From assembly GCA_030867875.1 (NCBI GenBank), contig JAOWCC010001501.1, forward strand, positions 23,805,036 through 23,869,035: a stretch of DNA of 64,000 bases, given 5' to 3'. Under the pieces are notes generated by a model, which searched no databases, had not been told where the DNA came from, and was given only the letters and a program-made list of their open reading frames with translations. How positions within the stretch are numbered: position 1 is the first letter of the stretch; each line of letters starts with the position of its first letter. This stretch comes from Actinernus sp. WN-2022 (lineage: Eukaryota > Cnidaria > Anthozoa > Actiniaria > Actinernidae). Both the position numbers and the translations under genes were made by a program. Positions 1-12,133 of this stretch are shown one piece after another.

Positions 1-55
1 TATATTTTAAGTAAGTAATTTATTGGCTAAACATTGTTTCAAAAGCTCTCTTTCG

Positions 56-573
56 ATATATCAAGGGCACCCAACGAAATTTTCGGTTAAAAAGCTGTTC
101 GGGAGAGTAAGTTAGCCTAAAACTTTCGGATTTGAAAAAAATGTCCCTAGAATTTTTTTTCTGAAATACTGCCTAGAAAATTTGCTTTCAGTCCCTAGAA
201 AATTATAGAAGAAAGGGGAGACTAAAAGGTTTCCCCTAAAATATTCGTACGTCCCAATTCGTTTGATCAATAGGGTCAGAACAACACATTTTCATTCGGC
301 CCTAAGAATTGCCTAAAGAAAAAAGAATCCCTAAAAACTTCGTACCTCTACAAAACTTTGCAACACGAAGTTACTTGGGCTAGAACATTCTTGTTTCTGT
401 TCTAGACTACTAACAAATTCGTAGGCCGGGAATATTTTGCCATAGTATTTTCGGTTGACGCGATTTCCACCTAGAAAATCCGAACAGCTAATAGCTTAAA
501 ATAGCTAGATAAGCTGCAGAAAACTGGTTTCAAACGAATTTCAAAAAGTACTCGTTGGGTGCCCTTGATATAT
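56..573. repeat. MITE-like element with 22-bp terminal inverted repeats
   Basis: The two ends, 56-77 and 552-573, are perfect reverse complements built around TCAAGGGCACCCAACGA. About 475 bp between them has no open frame of note. This is the structure of a non-autonomous DNA transposon; the superfamily cannot be set because the flanking AT steps make the target duplication ambiguous. Confidence 0.7.
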
Positions 574-590
574 GCGTCACTTGTCATATA

Positions 591-677
591 CAAAGGTTTC
601 AATACGGTGCTCCGGGTTAAATAGAATTTATCCATTTCTCGGAGAATTGTACCCCGGAGCCTCAGATTGAAACCTTG
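591..677. repeat. Imperfect hairpin, ~27-bp arms
   Basis: The left arm (591-617) pairs with the right arm (651-677): AAGGTTTCAA with TTGAAACCTT and GCTCCGGG with CCCCGGAGC, with a few mismatches and a ~33-nt loop. It is probably a tiny MITE or its remnant. Confidence 0.55.
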
Positions 678-2811
678 TTGCGTAACAAGTAAAGCGTGAC
701 AAGTTGCGTGACAAGATTTAGCATACCGGTCGAAAGTGGGCTATCATTGCGTTTTTACGGTTGTAAAGTAAAACATTTTTAATGAACATATTGGAAATAC
801 ATTTTACCCGCATCCTTAATTAAAGTTTAGCTAAGGTTGGGGGCCGTATTTACAGTACCCCTTGGAAACCGGAGTTGCTAAAATAACAGTTATTGAAAAA
901 CTACTCAAACAATTGATGTGGTTGTTTAATTTCACGAATCTGGTACCTGTCGTGTTTCGAAATTGGATTTCACAGTTGTGGTATTCGGCTTGCGTTGTTC
1001 GAGGATGCAATGCCGCGTGCCGAAAGCGGGAGACGGCAAACACGAATATAAAATTTAGAACTCAAGGGTACCGTTATAAAAATAACTAACACAAAACAAT
1101 CACACAATGAAAGTATGAAACCAGTAGTTTTGATTTGAGGGTATTTCAGGATACAGTTTTTCTGATAAAGATTTCCCCAAATTGAAACGGTTGGACTGAG
1201 ACCGACGGCTATAGCTCGCGGTGTCCGGCGGCGTTTTATTAAGAACCTCAAAACTGGTAGTCCCGCATCTGATATTAACTCAAATTTCTTGAAAGCGAAG
1301 AAATGTTACTAGGTACAAACAGGAGTAACAAAGTTATTTTCACTAGCACAAAAACTTTTAATTAACTTTTTCAACAGAACTTTGAAAATACAACAACTTG
1401 ACTTTATTACCAAAAACTGAACTTAATTACATGTACAATATTATTTACTAGACTAATAAATGATGGTAAAAGTTACTCGGAATAGCAGAGCTAATCTAGT
1501 TGAGTAACTAACATGATACAATTATAAATAATAAATAGGAGTAGTAAGAGATGTTCCCCTCCAATGAAGGCTAGAAAGAGAGTTCGATGATTTTCAGTGT
1601 ATTAGCTTGCCCTTCTGGACCCAATTCAGTCCTCAGTAAAGTCCAATTAAGGCGGGTGTTCGATTTGCTAACTCGTGGAGTACTGATTTGGGGATCTGGG
1701 ATTAAAACTTATCGTTTGATGAGGAATGAGTACACTATTTACCAAGAGAATTCAAAATCCTCAGTTAAAATGTAACCGCAGGGTTAACGCGAATCAGGCT
1801 TCGAGGAACTAAACAGTGGTTTACCCAACCACGTTATAAAGTCTGAAAAGTCTGTAAGGCGATCAACTTTCGATAGGTTTGATTCGCTCCCTGTTTGATA
1901 TCATGATTCGCTCGTTTGAAAAAAAACGTGAAATAATAACAAACAGTTAAACTTGACGGTTTTAAGAAACGTTTACGTAATACTATGAATTTTAGTTACG
2001 TTTCATTTGGTGCTGCCAAACTCTGCCAAAAGTGTCAAAAATGTCGGTTTTAACGGATTTCCACAAACCGTAAAACTATTTCATAGCTTTAGCTAAACGA
2101 CAAGGTAACATACTGTTAAGTTTATGTGGCACAACAGTGAGCATCTTTCAGTTCAATGGAGGGTTGAAATGAAAAAAAAGGCGCACTGAAACTTTTTGTA
2201 TTACCGGCAAAAGTTTATTATTGGTATCATGCAAACGTTTTAAACGGTAGCCGTAAAGCTAGGATTTTATAAAAAAATTACCAAATATCTCGAGGTCTTT
2301 CTCAAGTTCAAAGTAGCTTTGTTTTTTCATGGTCCATATATATTGGAAGGATTTTCAACGCGTTACACTGAAGATTTAATGGCTGGTAAACGCTCTTGTA
2401 TAATTATATTGGATAACGGAGGCTAACCACAACTAAATTAAGACCAGAAAAACCTATCAGAGGCCTTCTTCGAGCAGAATCTCGCCTCAGATTCACACGA
2501 CCTTCCTGCAAGGTTGGAATTTGATGGAAATAAACCTTTCATATAACCATGTTAACATAACGGAAATACCCAAAATGCCCACGCACTTAGAACTCTGAAT
2601 AAACTATAAAGTTGAACTTACTTATTTGCACTGAAGAAAATAAACAATCCCACATGGACCATCCACAAACGTTTGAAGAAAACGTTTGGCATCGTGTCAG
2701 CTAAACTGAGGTAAATCTATTTTCGTTGGACCACGAGCCCCTGTTTGTCGATGGGACAAATTAAACTCATCTCAAAGGCACGGATGCGCCAAGGCTTTGT
2801 CTCGTTAGTAT
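678..2811. other. AT-rich stretch with no recognised gene
   Basis: Only short open frames without recognisable domains are present. I see no splice-bounded exon, RNA gene or clear repeat unit here. Confidence 0.5.
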
Positions 2812-3132
2812 TAGAGCGGGTTTCGATTGAGTGTAGAAAGTAATGTGATTGCATTGGTTTTGCGTTTGCTTAGCTTTTCTATTGGCTGTGAGAAATGTTT
2901 TCCAGGGCAGCCAATCAAGTTCTAAACTAAAATAAAACGCAATCACGCAATCAGGCTTTGTTTTGGCGACAGTATTGACGACTGCCTTTACTTTCTCGTG
3001 ATTCGTTCAAGTAAAACCAATCGTGAATTACTTCAGTTCGTGATTGGCTCATTGTGTTTTCACTTGCTCCTGTGATTGACTTTGTAATTACTTTGGTTTT
3101 GGTTTTTCTACACTCAACCGAAAGCTGCTCTA
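2812..3132. repeat. MITE, TAGAGCGG...GAGTGTAG family, copy 1
   Basis: The left end reads TAGAGCGGGTTTCGATTGAG and the right end is its approximate reverse complement (CTCAACCGAAAGCTGCTCTA). The interior is rich in TTTGCGTTTGG-like and CCAATCA-like stretches. A second copy lies at 3297-3551. The structure fits a non-autonomous DNA transposon. Confidence 0.7.
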
Positions 3133-3296
3133 AATGCCGATATCGAATCGGGTTACAGCTTATAAGCACCTGCTACACTCAATTAACAAGCCAAGACCCT
3201 CTATTAGCTAACGATCATAGCCCAGTAGTCTTGTCAGTAATCAAATCAAATGCTGAACCGAGGCTTTCTTTCACTGAAATGTTATTGCAAAGTACA

Positions 3297-3551
3297 TAGA
3301 GCGGTTTTCAGTTGAGTGTAGTAAAACCAAACGCAAATTACCCACAGCCAGCCAATCATAGGAGCGAGTAATCACAAGTAACTCGTAAATGGCTTCCCTG
3401 TGAGTCATTGGGGAACCAAAGCAAAACCAAAACCAGTTTGCGTTTGGTTTTACTTTGGATTCTGATTGGTTGGCTTACTTTCTCAGCCAATAGAAGAGCT
3501 TAGTAAACGCAAAACCAAAACACTTCCAACACTCAATTGAAATCCGCTCTA
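3297..3551. repeat. MITE, TAGAGCGG...GAGTGTAG family, copy 2
   Basis: It has the same termini as the copy at 2812-3132 (TAGAGCGGTTTTCAGTTGAG with CTCAATTGAAATCCGCTCTA). The interior is itself a long imperfect palindrome containing AAACCAAACGCAAA and TTTGCGTTTGGTTT. Confidence 0.72.
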
Positions 3552-3558
3552 ACTATAG

Positions 3559-3732
3559 GTAATCATATGGATTCGAGTGCAATTCGAATTCGGGATTAAT
3601 TTGAACGAGTGAGATTTTCAAAGAGTACCAAAATTGCATGAACCCGCAGTGCGAATGCAATTTGAGTTATTTGAAATTAAAATCTCACGAGTTCAAATTA
3701 ATCCAGAATTGCACGACAAAACTATATGATTA
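3559..3732. repeat. Foldback element, ~55-bp imperfect arms
   Basis: The left arm begins TAATCATATGGATTCG and contains GGGATTAATTTGAACG. The right arm contains CGAGTTCAAATTAATCC and ends TATATGATTA. The arms pair with small bulges around a short centre. Confidence 0.6.
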
Positions 3733-4635
3733 CTTGTTAATAATATTCATCCGCGCATATTCGTGCTTTTTGTCGTGATGTTATTCAAAGGATTTTGCTT
3801 CAGTTTTTCGAATTCTCCCGGCTGTAAATGGGAAATATAATCTCTCTTTGTTACTGTTCTACATTGTTGCAAAAGTTTGTCAACACCGCCGCCTCTCAGT
3901 CAATCCAATTCTGTTCTGGTTGGATATATATTGTTCACATCTGAGGTACTTACATGATTTGGCCCTCATGTATTACATGATTCGGCACTGGTATTAAACG
4001 ATTTGGCACTGCAGTGTTTAGCATAAATACAGCTGCTCTCAGCCAACCAAATTCGAAAACTCGTTGCATGTATCAGTTATTAGTGCATTGAATAAAGGTG
4101 TATTTTTATGGAAACTGAAGTCTCAGTAACTTGGAGGCCATGATTTGGCCACGGTGAACGAAACGATTCTAACATGCAAAGCAGAAAACTAAACTGCAAA
4201 AAAATACAAAAAGAAATATTTTTAGGCTTCTAATTCATTCAGTGATAATTATCATAGTTCCAAAACCAAGAGACCATTTCCTCAGATATGCGCACGCAAT
4301 ATTGGCCCGCCAAATCGCTTTTTGAACAATAGCCGATAATTTGAATAACAAAGGCTGACGCATCAGAACGAGTCTAACAAAAGCGAACAAAACTCACGGC
4401 CCGCCAAGAAAAACTTCATGTAGGCAGCTTGGATTTAGTATTGGTTGAAATAATAGGGAGAGTTATAGGAAACCACTACGTGATTGCCCACGTGAAGTAT
4501 TTACCGGCCCGTCAAGCCTGTTGCGTGTGCATACTTGAGAAAATGGTATATTAAAAAAGTAATAACCATTTCTTACAGAAAATTTTCATCATTTATTGTT
4601 GAACATCTTATCTCATCAAAATATCATTTTTTTTG
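3733..4635. other. Intergenic stretch with no recognised gene
   Basis: Low-GC sequence with short frames only. Nothing in it resembles a conserved protein, RNA or obvious repeat. Confidence 0.45.
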
Positions 4636-5713
4636 TAACCGCAGTAGTGGTATATTCTAAGCCCGGTGGTATTAAGTAGAGGTTATTTGTCGGCTAACTA
4701 CGAGCCAATTAAATAAAACGTTTACACGTGTACTTTACAAGTCTGGCCATTGTTTGGCCAGAAAACAATCAGAACAATGGCTAATGGGTGTGACAAGAGC
4801 CTGAGGCCACAAACATACGACAACTATGGGGGCCCGTTCTGGTCAAAATCACGTTAATTATTTTTTTGGTAGCCAGAATTAATTTTATGTGTTTGACAAA
4901 TTATTTATTATGTGTTCGAATTAATTTTATGTATACAATAATTATTTTTTCGTATGGGCGAATTTTTTTTTTTCGTATGCACGAATTAATTTTTCGTACG
5001 ATAATTTTTTTGGATATCCCATAAGCCACCTGCTCATCATTTCAAAATGGTGGCCAACCGATTCCGTCAATTTTTGTTAAACTTAAAGTCAGTTTTTCAA
5101 CAATTTTTGTCTCCTGAGCGTATATAATTTGATGATCTAATTGAAACCTGTTGTCTGTTGGATGCTGTAGGGATCTTTTTTTTTCTAACCGCAGTAGTGG
5201 TATATTCTAAGCCCGGTGGTATTAAGTAGAGGTTATTTGTCGGCTAACTACGAGCCAATTAAATAAAACGTTTACACGTGTACTTTACAAATCTGGCCAT
5301 TGTTTGGCCAGAAAACAATCAGAACAATGGCTAATGGGTGTGACAAGAGCCTGAGGCCACAAACATACGACAACTATGGGGGCCAGTTCTGGTCAAAATC
5401 ACGTTAATTATTTTTTTGGTAGCCAGAATTAATTTTATGTGTTTGACAAATTATTTATTATGTGTTCGAATTAATTTTATGTAAACAAGAATTATTTTTT
5501 CGTATGGGCGAATTATTTTTTCGTATGCACGAATTAATTTTTCGTACGATAATTTTTTTGGATATCCCATAAGCCACTTGCTCATCATTCCAAAATGGTG
5601 GCCAACCGATTCCATCAATTTTTGTTAAGTTTTTCAACAATTTTGGTCTCCTGAGCGTATATAATTTGATGATCTCATTGAAACCTGTTGTCTGTTGGAT
5701 GCTGCAGGGACCT
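4636..5713. repeat. Tandem duplication of a ~550-bp unit
   Basis: The sequence starting TAACCGCAGTAGTGGTATAT at 4636 repeats from 5186, offset 550 bp, and runs almost unchanged to about 5713. The second unit differs by point changes and by a short deletion near 5628. Each unit carries a run of related CGTATG / ACGAATTA motifs (4930-5020 and 5478-5565). An inverted partial copy lies at 6260-6448, so the unit is, or contains, a dispersed repeat. Confidence 0.85.
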
Positions 5714-5787
5714 TGTCTTTGCTATTGAATGACTTGGCGAGAGGCGACTCTCAACAGGGCTACCTGCTAAATGCTATACATGCCCAT

Positions 5788-5849
5788 CCTCGTGACCAGG
5801 GTCTTCTCGGTCAGATCCAAGATTGACCGAGAAGACCCTGGTCACGAGG
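5788..5849. repeat. Perfect 26-bp inverted repeat, 10-nt loop
   Basis: Positions 5788-5813 and 5824-5849 are exact reverse complements (core GACCAGGGTCTTCTCGGTCA) separated by GATCCAAGAT. A 62-nt perfect hairpin without flanking similarity is either a minimal MITE or a recently formed palindrome. Confidence 0.9.
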
Positions 5850-6176
5850 TTGATACAAGCCCCACTGCAGAACCTAAATCCCGGAGTGGGGGGAGGTTAC
5901 TTACATGAAAAATGGTATGTATGTGAGGCCAAGAGGCTCAGACCCTGACCCTGTTTGACCCAAAATCCGAGCTCCAAAACCCTGATTGCCCCCTTTTTGG
6001 GGAAAAAAACGCTGCATGATGCCTAAAAATACTGAACCCCGACCATTAATCAGTCTCAAATCCTGACCCTGATCTTGCTAAAATCAGGTCAAAACACTGA
6101 TCCTATCTGCCCAAACTGAGCTCAAAACCCTGACCCACCCCCGTGGCACATACATAATACGTCACAAACAGAAGTA

Positions 6177-6192
6177 CCCCCCCCCCCCCCCC
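6177..6192. repeat. Poly-C tract
   Basis: An uninterrupted run of 16 C between two AT-richer stretches; length may be unreliable in the assembly. Confidence 0.9.
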
Positions 6193-6259
6193 ATCCCACT
6201 GAAGGCGGATGAGTATGAACTTGAATGAAGGCGAATGCACTTGAATGAGATTGAGCTCG

Positions 6260-6448
6260 CAGTGGCTTATGGAATATGCCAATAAATTATTGTACGAAAA
6301 AATATTTCGTGCATACGAAAAAATAATTCGCCCATACGAAAAAATTATTCGCCCGTGCAAATAAATATTCTTGTATACATAAAATAAATTCTGGCTACCA
6401 AAAAAATAATTATAAAACGTAATTTTGACCAGAACGGGCCCCCATAGT
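6260..6448 (-). repeat. Inverted partial copy of the 550-bp repeat
   Basis: Read on the reverse strand this matches part of the duplicated unit, from about 4823 to 5030: CTATGGGGGCCCGTTCTGG, then the GTAGCCAGAATT box, the CGTATG/ACGAATTA motif cluster and the CATAAGCCAC end. It shows the motif cluster is mobile independently of the tandem duplication. Confidence 0.7.
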
Positions 6449-7117
6449 CAACTCACCGAGCGCGCATGGTCCCCACTTCCCCAGGGAATGGTTTTTACAC
6501 CGAGGTACAAAAAGCCAAAATTTAAAAATTATGGCCATGGCTTCTTCTGGCAAGATTTTGACAGCTGGTGGACTCAACAGTGACTGGTAGCTCGGCAAAT
6601 ACAGATATCTTCATGTGGTTGGCACAGATGGACTTACAATTTATCACTTCGTATGCTGAGCTGATAGGGATAAAATTTAAAATCCATGTGATTTTACATC
6701 GACCCTTGTGGAAACGTGAGTGCCCTTGGAGTTCGTTTCCTATCTTCCTTTCAAATTTGCCCAAATTCGCTGAAACTGCATATAGACACAGTCAAGATAC
6801 AGATCATAGACACCAGGTAAGTTTTATTCATTTTATTACAGTATATCGAAAACCCTTAGCTTATTGACACAAAGGCTCCGGCACAAACAGAGCGTGGGCT
6901 TCCTGTGTTAAGAACTTGAAAGTCGGTCCCTGGGCTCTAAATACCACATATCCAGTCACATCCGCAGTGAATATGTCTGATATTCCTTCTATTTTCCGAG
7001 TAAAATTGGGAATAGAAAAGCCATCAGTGAAATATACATCTAAGGCAGTAGCAAGAAATGTTTTATTTGCTGTTTCTATTCCCTATCCCTTGTTGAAAGG
7101 ATGGCATGAATTTTTGA

Positions 7118-7498
7118 GCTGCATGTACAAAATTAGCTCAAGCCTCTTCAAGTGAGGAAACTGTAGAAGGTCAAAGCTCATTTTCTCCTGGACTTGGTTT
7201 GTCTTCAAGTGGACTAAAAGATTATACCGACCTCCTAGAATTTGCTATGCCTGGGAACTCATTTGGAATAAGCGATGAGCAGGACATCAGGAAAGAAATG
7301 AATGCATCCCTTGCAAAAATGGCTGGTACAGTAAAACAAGAATATGGAAAGACTAGGGCCAGGGGTCATAAAAGAAAACGACTCAATGATAAAGTGAAAA
7401 GGTTTCACCTATTTGAGGGTAAGATGATTTCAGTCAGAGACTTGAAAAAGATGAATTTGGAACGGAAAAAGGAGAATTTGGAGCTGAAAAAAAGATAA
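7118..7498 (+). pseudogene. Unrecognised lysine-rich open frame (possible exon or fragment)
   Basis: I do not recognise this protein. The frame is open from 7118 (just after a TGA at 7115) to a TAA ending at 7498, about 126 codons, with no early ATG. An AG at 7135-7136 could be a splice acceptor. The N-terminal half is Ser/Glu-rich with a DYTDLLEFAMPG segment; the C-terminal third is strongly basic and helical (KTRARGHKRKRLNDKVKR, then a Lys/Glu/Leu coiled-coil-like tail to LKKR). The composition is more protein-like than its surroundings, which suggests a terminal exon of a nuclear protein or a transposon ORF remnant. No domain supports a function. Confidence 0.25.
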
Positions 7499-7582
7499 CT
7501 TTGTTTTATAACTACTTCATGGAATGGAAAAACAAACAATCTGAAAGCTGAAATAAATATTAGACTACATGTACATGTACAT

Positions 7583-7712
7583 CAGGGCCCAGTTCCTGAA
7601 AGCCTGATTAGCGCTAATCCTGGATTATAACTCTCAACAAAACATATTAGTTGTCATGGTAATTAACTCTGGATTAATTAGCGCTAATTGGGCTTTCAGG
7701 AACCAGGCCTGG
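7583..7712. repeat. MITE with ~40-bp terminal inverted repeats
   Basis: The left end CAGGGCCCAGTTCCTGAAAG pairs with the right end CTTTCAGGAACCAGGCCTGG. Internally ATTAGCGCTAATC pairs with GATTAATTAGCGCTAAT. Total length is 130 bp. Confidence 0.72.
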
Positions 7713-7874
7713 GAGTTACAGATTATGCTATAAAGGAAAATCAAGGAAAGCAGTATTTTAGAATCACAAGAAATAAACAGTGAGCTTTTGTAATATATTG
7801 ACCTCCTTGAAAAGTCAGAGAATATCACAGCCACAGGAAACCCAAGCTCTGTTTGTGTTTTAACTTGTTATAGG

Positions 7875-8193
7875 GTTTGTATGAGAGTTCTTAACAAGTA
7901 TTTGGTTTTATCCATAATAGGCAAAAAATACTGAAATAAAATCAATGAAAACTTACCTTAAGTCTTTATCTGTTCTTCATTGGGCTCTATGCAATTTAAG
8001 TGAATTCTGTTGAAATTTTACTGGGCTCAGGACCTCTCAATAAGAAAATCAACACAATTCGCTAAAATTGCATACAGAACCCAACGAAGAATAGGTAAAG
8101 ACTTCATGTACATACATTTTCATTTATTTTATTTCAGTATTTCTGTCCTAACAGAATAATAACCAAATACTCTTTAAAAAAACTCATACAAAC
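7875..8193. repeat. Inverted repeat, ~135-bp imperfect arms
   Basis: The left arm (GTTTGTATGAGAGTTCTTAA ... AATACTGAAATAAAATCA ... TTCTTCATTGGGCTCT) pairs with the right arm ending AAAAACTCATACAAAC. The arms share GTATTTGGTT, the ACTGAAATAAAAT box and a GTCTTTA-TTCTTC-TTGGG block, with several indels. It is an old foldback element. Confidence 0.65.
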
Positions 8194-9432
8194 ATATATA
8201 GCTTACAATAAAAAAATAAAAACAGAGTTTCCTGTGAGAAATCAAGTAAAGAGGAAAAAATGTGTCAGATGTCCAAACAAAGAAAGAACACTAAATTAAA
8301 TGCTTTTTTGACCCGGTCCAAGCAGGAGCTGTACGTGGTTCAGAATTGAACTTGAGAGTTTAACTGTACTGTCAAAGAGGCAAACACTGGTGAAATGCAT
8401 ACCCTATCTGAGCTTCAAGCCAGCAACATGAAAAGGAGGAGACATCTGGCTTTGATTCACTATCTGAATCAGAAAAGGTTGAATAAATCCTTTTCTACTT
8501 GAAAACTGGTCTGTTGGTTTTATCATGAGGTGTCAATTGATGCTTTTTGATAATCTTCCAAGATCATATCTAGCCAAACAGCAGTATGACCAACTGAATG
8601 ATATGCCAATTTATCACCCCAAAATCTCATTTGAAAACTCTTTCAAAATAAGGAAGAGTGGCATTTCCGTTTGTCAATATCATCTCGTTCCAGAGACATT
8701 CAGGTTTTTGCAATATGCAAATGAGATGAACTGTGATGTCATTTTGATGGACAGGCGTGCAGACAAATCACAATGAATATCTGCCTGATAGTGGGTAAAA
8801 ACAATAATATTAAAACTTTGCACTAGAAATTATGACGTTGCTATGGAAACAATCTTGGCACCAGGCTCTGTTTCACCATGAAGATAAATCTAAATTATTT
8901 TCTTGTTTGTGTTATAGAACATAATTTCCTTTGTACTCTTGTCTCTGATCGAGTACAAATCATTTTCCATCTCATTTCCATATCACTACACTCTAGTATA
9001 TATTACAGGATGGGGCGCACCATCTCATTTATTGAATGCACAACATACAGTTGTTTTACATGTATTGAGAACCTGTTACCTAAAATTTTACAGATTCAAT
9101 GTATCGAGATACCTTTGAGTAACTATATGCTAAACTGCAACTGCTTCAGTGGCTTACTCAAACCCTTTAGGGTATTACATATATAACACTAACATTTATT
9201 ACAATCTGGTAATTAAAGAACTTAGTAGTGTACATTCCAAATTGTTAGATTTTAAATATATTTAAACCACTCATAAAATGCCTACATTGATCCATTAAGT
9301 TTTCTGATGCAGCCACAATAGTAAATTGTGTTTCACGAAAGAGAAATTAGGAAATTGTATTTCTGCATGGAAGAGTGATATAGCCACAAAAGAATAAGCA
9401 TTGGAGATTCTAAGGTTGAACTATATATATGT

Positions 9433-9456
9433 GGGGGGGGGGGGGGGGGGGGGGGG
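9433..9456. repeat. Poly-G tract (24 G)
   Basis: A 24-base uninterrupted G run; two others of the same length class occur at 49,946 and 57,716. Confidence 0.9.
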
Positions 9457-10449
9457 TGAAGATTATAAGTTCCTATTGCAAATGCTAGGCATGAAAGGTG
9501 TTGCTATATCTAATACTATTCCTGTGTATGGTGCAAAATTCACAAAGGCCTACTATTTACAATATTACAACTCTGAGAACAAAAAAAATAAAAAAGACAA
9601 CATGAACTTTTGTTGGAAATTGACTTAGACCATGTTGTACAGTGTACTTGATGAGTTACATTTAATTTTATTGTTACTAGAGTAATGGATGTACACATTA
9701 TATAATAACCTGATTGAAGATGCTATTCAATCTACAATAAGGTCATGTTGGGTTAGTTTTGATATATGGGAAAAAAAGAAATGCAGATGGCAATTAAGGG
9801 GTTGACCAGTTTGATTTTACAACTGCTTGGATCAGATAAAAAGAAGCTTCTTCACTTATTCCCTGACAAGCTATGTATAAAATTAATATAAATGGAAAAA
9901 AGTATCCACTAGCCACAGAGTCTACACAATCCAGTGTTTCTATTCAATTTCAAAGCCAAACTAAGGCATATAACACTTAATTAGTTGTCTATCAAATTTC
10001 ATAGTTGTCTATCAAATTTCAAAGCTACTATAGAATTGCATGTGTATTAAGTATCCTTAATAAGTTGTATTTTTAAGCTTAACTAGTATTTCTATTATGA
10101 TAATATTTGTTTCTACTTTGGTGTATTTTAATCTATATTATTATTTTTATTGTTATATTTTAAATTACTTAATGTCACGGTGTGCATCAAAACCAACTGT
10201 GTAGTTGATGTGAATACCGTGGTTAAATAAGGGTTTGACTTTTGTTTTGACTTTTGACAGGATTTTTCATGTAGCACAACATAAGGTTTTTTTAACTTTT
10301 ACCTTACAATGCACTTGGGTATGCCTCAGAATGCAAAAAAAAAGCTATACCCCCTGTCAACAGTGATTGCACTAGATTAACACAAAAAGGAAGACAGAAA
10401 AAAAATCCATATTCATAGTCTGTGTATTAAACTATTTTTATAGTGATTA

Positions 10450-10575
10450 AGAATTTAAATAAATAAATACAATTAAATAAATTAAACAAAATTAAACAAA
10501 ATTAAACAAAATTTAATAAATTAATAAAATTAATAAAATTAATTTAATCGTTAATTAATTAATTAATTAATGCTA
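10450..10575. repeat. AT low-complexity repeat (AATTAAAC / TTAATAAAA)
   Basis: Short tandem and near-tandem copies of AAATTAAACA, then ATTAATAAA, then TTAATTAATTAA. It looks like a decayed A-rich tail or microsatellite. Confidence 0.7.
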
Positions 10576-11200
10576 ATAAATAAAGCAAGCAAGCAGTATA
10601 AGTTGAGGGGGGAGGGAGGGGGAGGGGAACTCCGTCATACAACATAAATGGGGACATGGCACTGGACAGGGTATGGTATTTAGGGTTGTAATGTCTTGAA
10701 CAGTGGATCATACATTTTCCCTATGAACAAAATGTAGCATATTGAACAGGGTTATCAAAATAAGAATACACTATTCATCATTGAGAAATCTTGAATAGGG
10801 TATGATGTTATCACTTTTAAAATGCCGGAACTTGACAGTTTTTGCCTTCGGATTCTTCGGTGGCCATATCCACCATCATATGCTTTTGTTTTTTCATCTC
10901 GTCATTTATCAGCTACACTCGACTCCTCAAGATATAAAAAAGAACTTATATGACTCATCTGATGTGTATAAGACCCGGCCCTCTGAACTGTCTATCTTCG
11001 GTAACCTCTAGGGTTACTGGACAGGAGGCCTGGGTAGTGCTTTCGAGCTTACTGGAATATGTCACTACGAGGGCTTCATTCTTCGACTAGCCCGCACACT
11101 TGGTGCATCTGTACGGATAGCAATGTGGCAGGGGACCTTGTGAATAACTGCCTTCTCACGAGTTTTCTGGACTTCTCCATACAGGATCTTCCTAATTGCT

Positions 11201-11337
11201 CAGGGGCGGATTTAGGGGCAGGGGGCAGTGGCCCCCCTTTCGTTGGCTGGGATACATGCCCCCGCATCCCCTAGCTAATAGCGAGGTTCGGCTTTCGCTG
11301 CAGCCCCCTTTTTCTGCATTTCCTGGATCCGCCCTTG
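11201..11337. repeat. MITE-like unit with GGGCGGAT ends
   Basis: The start CAGGGGCGGATTTAGGGG is partly complementary to the end CCTGGATCCGCCCTTG, and a GC-rich interior contrasts with the flanks. The inverted ends are short and imperfect, so the call is tentative. Confidence 0.4.
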
Positions 11338-11869
11338 TTGCCCAACCCCCAACATAGCGTAGCTTTGCCCTCCCTGTTGCCGATATCATTAACACTGAAT
11401 ACCATCGTATCTCCTCTTCCTCTTGGGATTTGTTTACATTCCTTGCTACGTGATCGAAGACAGATATTCGGTACGTCGTTTTGTGGAGTCTAGCGGTAAT
11501 TGGAGTGATTTTAGAGTACTTTTGTGCCCTTCGATTGACTTGACGTGGTCAACGGACCGTTCAACCTTGTCATTTCAATATAAAGAGAGCTCTCAAAAAT
11601 CAAACATAGGCCTTCAATGGACAACTCGTGGATACAATATGAATTGTTTTTTTGGGCAAGAGGTTGTGGTTCCATGAAATATCCATACCCCCAATTTCCC
11701 TCCCCCGCTTTTTTTTATAAACTTTGTCTCTGAATTTCTAACGAGACCTGAAACAACCATGGGGGCTGATCAAAGCCAGGTCCCGGCTAATCAGATCGAA
11801 TTTTGTATGAATGCCACCTGATATTACCACAATGTAAACTATATACATTTTAACTTTAAAGGGAGACTA

Positions 11870-12133
11870 CTAGAAAAAGCCCGGGTTTATTTAGTCTTCC
11901 TACCATTACAAGCAAATAATAATATATTGTAAAATAATAAAAAAGTATATTGAGGTGAAATAAAAACCAAACCAAAAAATTGGAATTTGGCGTGTTGGTT
12001 TTTGCCGAGGGAAGAAAACCGGAGAACCCGGAGTAAAGGGCGAGATACCAACAAACTCAACTCGCATATGGCACCACGTCGGGTAATCGAACCTGGGCCA
12101 CAGAGGTGAGAAGCGAAGCGCTTAACCACTGAC
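11870..12133 (-). repeat. tRNA-derived SINE (reverse strand)
   Basis: On the reverse strand, starting near 12,133, there is a tRNA-like head with an A-box-like AGTGGTTAAGCGC and a B-box-like GGTTCGATTACC about 45 nt later. A body follows with GGGTTCTCCGGTTTTCTTCC, then an AT-rich tail towards 11,870. This order (Pol III internal promoter, unrelated body, AT-rich tail) defines a SINE. Its head abuts the start of the LINE fragment at ~12,131. Confidence 0.75.

Larger units (their letters stand above)
8194..11869. other. AT-rich intergenic DNA, low-complexity tracts, no recognised gene
   Basis: Contains a 24-base G run (9433-9456), an AATTAA/AACAAAATT low-complexity block around 10,450-10,570, a G-rich patch near 10,600 and an 11.2-kb MITE-like unit. 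Short open frames at 8525-8776 (83 codons) and 8878-9186 show no recognisable similarity or splice context. Confidence 0.5.
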
